Assembly: GCA_013202445.1 (NCBI GenBank)
Contig: JABMRW010000113.1
Coordinates: 1-7,441 of the forward strand
Reading direction: 5' to 3'
Length of the DNA: 7,441 nt
Source of the DNA: Deltaproteobacteria bacterium
GTDB lineage: Bacteria > Chloroflexota > Dehalococcoidia > Dehalococcoidales > BS750m-G39
The position numbers were made by a program, and so were the translations under genes. The notes under the pieces were generated by a model, which made no database searches, was not told where the DNA came from, and worked only from the letters and a program-made list of their open reading frames with translations. This document shows, piece after piece, positions 6,596 through 7,441 of the stretch (position 1 is its first letter; the number at the start of each line of letters is the position of its first letter).

Positions 6596-6614
6596 TTACC
6601 ACCTCCTTTGGTAA
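6596..6614 (-). promoter_or_regulatory. glnA ribosome binding site inside a short hairpin loop
   Basis: The transcript reads UUACC-AAAGGAGGU-GGUAA directly before AUG. AAAGGAGGU is a near-perfect Shine-Dalgarno seven bases from the ATG at 6593, which settles the start choice. It is also flanked by a perfect 5-bp inverted repeat (6596-6600 and 6610-6614), so the site can be displayed in, or occluded by, a small stem-loop. The same arms are TGGTAA boxes that may be DNA operators. Confidence 0.6.
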
Positions 6615-6626
6615 TACTTATTTATA

Positions 6627-6654
6627 TTTATAGAATTTCGCCAGTTACCATCAA
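6627..6654 (-). promoter_or_regulatory. Candidate glnA promoter
   Basis: On the minus strand TTGATG (6649-6654) and TATAAA (6627-6632) are separated by 16 nt, with four and five matches to the sigma70 hexamers. Transcription would start near 6620, giving a leader of about 27 nt that contains the hairpin-flanked ribosome binding site. TGGTAA (minus, 6645-6650) overlaps the -35/spacer. The 111-nt gap after glnK supports an independent glnA promoter in addition to read-through. Confidence 0.5.
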
Positions 6655-6704
6655 TCCACTTATTATCATCAATGTACTACATACTGCTTCACCTCGCAAC
6701 CTGT

Positions 6705-7043
6705 CTAGACGGCATTTTCGTCTATATCACCGGTGCGGACGCGCACCACATGTTCCACCGGCAGGACAAATATCTTACCGTCGCCGGTTTCGCCCGTCCG
6801 GGCGTTGCGGAGAATGGCATCTAGGGCGGCGGGCACATCTTCGTCCAGCACCACCAGCTCTATCTTGAGCTTGGGCAGCAAATCCACCCGGTATTCCCCC
6901 ACCCGCCACTGCAGGGGGATTCCCTTCTGCTTGCCCCGCCCGCTGACCTCGCTAACGGTCATGCCGAAATAACTTTTCTCCTCAAGCGCCCGCTTTACGG
7001 CATCCAGCTTCTCTTCCCGGATAACAGCCTCTATCTTCTTCAT
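6705..7043 (-). CDS. glnK: P-II nitrogen regulatory protein
   Basis: This 112-aa protein has exactly the usual GlnB/GlnK length. P-II trimers sense 2-oxoglutarate, ATP and ADP, and act by inserting T-loops into AmtB or by binding enzymes and regulators. The T-loop spans about residues 37-55 and keeps R47 and Y51, the tyrosine uridylylated in enterobacteria, while Y46 is replaced by W46. The nucleotide-binding block TGETGDGKIFV (83-93, with K90) and the C-terminal R101/R103 are intact. The ATG overlaps the amtB stop (ATGA), and GGAGGG sits about nine bases upstream. The amtB link argues for the GlnK role, so the symbol glnK is preferred to glnB. Whether Y51 is modified here is unknown, and a uridylyltransferase gene is not in the window. 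Confidence 0.95.
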   Translation of the reverse strand: MKKIEAVIREEKLDAVKRALEEKSYFGMTVSEVSGRGKQKGIPLQWRVGEYRVDLLPKLKIELVVLDEDVPAALDAILRNARTGETGDGKIFVLPVEHVVRVRTGDIDENAV

Positions 7044-7441
7044 CGGAGCAGCCCTCCGTAAGCCCTCTCGCCGTGCTGGGAAAGGTCAAGCCCCACCGTC
7101 TCATCCACCTGCCCCACCCTCAGGCCGACGGTAACGTCAACCAGTTTGCCCAGTACCCAGGTAGCAGCGAAAGCAAAAGCGGCCACAGCTACCACACCGA
7201 TAAACTGTGTCAGCATCTGGGGTGTATTACCCTCCAGTAAACCGGGCGTCCCCGAAATTGCCGAGCTGGCGAAGATACCCGTAGCAAGCGCCCCCCAGAT
7301 ACCGCCCACGCCGTGAACGGCGAAAACGTCCAGGGAATCGTCAAACTTAAGCTTAGTTTTCATCAGCACGATGCTGTAGTAGCAGACTATAGCCACGATA
7401 ACGCCTATCGGGATACCGGCAATGGGAGGAACGAAACCGGC
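7040..7441 (-). CDS. amtB: Ammonium transporter, C-terminal part (5' end outside window)
   Basis: The last 133 residues of an Amt/Rh-family ammonium channel are visible; the reading frame stays open to the window edge. The segment begins AGFVPPIAGIPIG, within a late membrane helix. DDSLDVFAVHGVGGIWGAL follows, and its HGVGG histidine corresponds to the second pore histidine of the AmtB twin-His pair. The final hydrophobic helix runs from about QFIGVVAVAAF to TWVLGKLV. The cytoplasmic tail VGLRV...GLDLSQHGERAY is the conserved region that contacts P-II. A GTG at 7394-7396 is internal and not the true start. The stop overlaps the glnK start by 4 nt, the common amtB-glnK pairing, which supports P-II gating of uptake. 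Confidence 0.95.
   Translation of the reverse strand, partial: AGFVPPIAGIPIGVIVAIVCYYSIVLMKTKLKFDDSLDVFAVHGVGGIWGALATGIFASSAISGTPGLLEGNTPQMLTQFIGVVAVAAFAFAATWVLGKLVDVTVGLRVGQVDETVGLDLSQHGERAYGGLLR

Noticed and set aside
6594..6602. GTG start for glnA three codons upstream of the ATG
   Set aside because: This GTG overlaps the GGAGGTGG Shine-Dalgarno itself. The ATG at 6591-6593 has that site at ideal spacing.

Overview
The window looks like a bacterial chromosome segment. It has Shine-Dalgarno sites in front of most genes, sigma70-like promoter matches in the gaps, moderate-to-high GC coding sequence and AT-richer intergenic stretches. The gene content is a type I-alpha glutamine synthetase, P-II, Amt and an NrpR-type regulator of a family best known from methanogenic archaea, next to family III CoA-transferases. 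This would fit an anaerobic Chloroflexota (Dehalococcoidia-like) genome or metagenome bin. That assignment is an inference from gene content and protein style, and no marker gene is present to prove it.

Layout. Positions 1-250 are a leader with two candidate promoters and a perfect 7-bp hairpin. Positions 251-4004 (+ strand) form a tight three-gene catabolic-looking operon. It contains a zinc-dependent medium-chain alcohol/polyol-type dehydrogenase and two tandem, diverged CaiB/BaiF (family III) CoA-transferase genes, the last two joined by a TAATG stop/start overlap. The first CoA-transferase keeps the catalytic Asp (D188). The second has Trp at the aligned position, so the pair probably works as a catalytic plus a non-catalytic (or repurposed) subunit. 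The substrate cannot be read from the sequence. The operon converges at about 4005-4064 with the minus-strand cluster.

The minus strand (7441 to 4065) is a nitrogen-assimilation module in the order amtB (5' end outside the window), glnK, glnA, nrpR. amtB and glnK overlap by 4 nt. glnA follows after 111 nt with its own promoter candidate and a very strong ribosome binding site. nrpR follows after 168 nt with an extended -10 promoter candidate. The expected logic is ammonium uptake through AmtB gated by the P-II protein, assimilation by GlnA, and 2-oxoglutarate-responsive transcriptional repression by NrpR. TGGTAA boxes flank the glnA promoter, and related TTGGT(A/T)AT octamers recur in the other gaps. 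They are candidate operators.

The most interesting points are the CoA-transferase pair with one apparently dead active site, the archaeal-type NrpR regulator beside glnA in a bacterial-looking context, and the TGGTAA boxes that also place the glnA Shine-Dalgarno in a small hairpin loop. No mobile elements, CRISPR arrays, tRNA or rRNA genes were seen.
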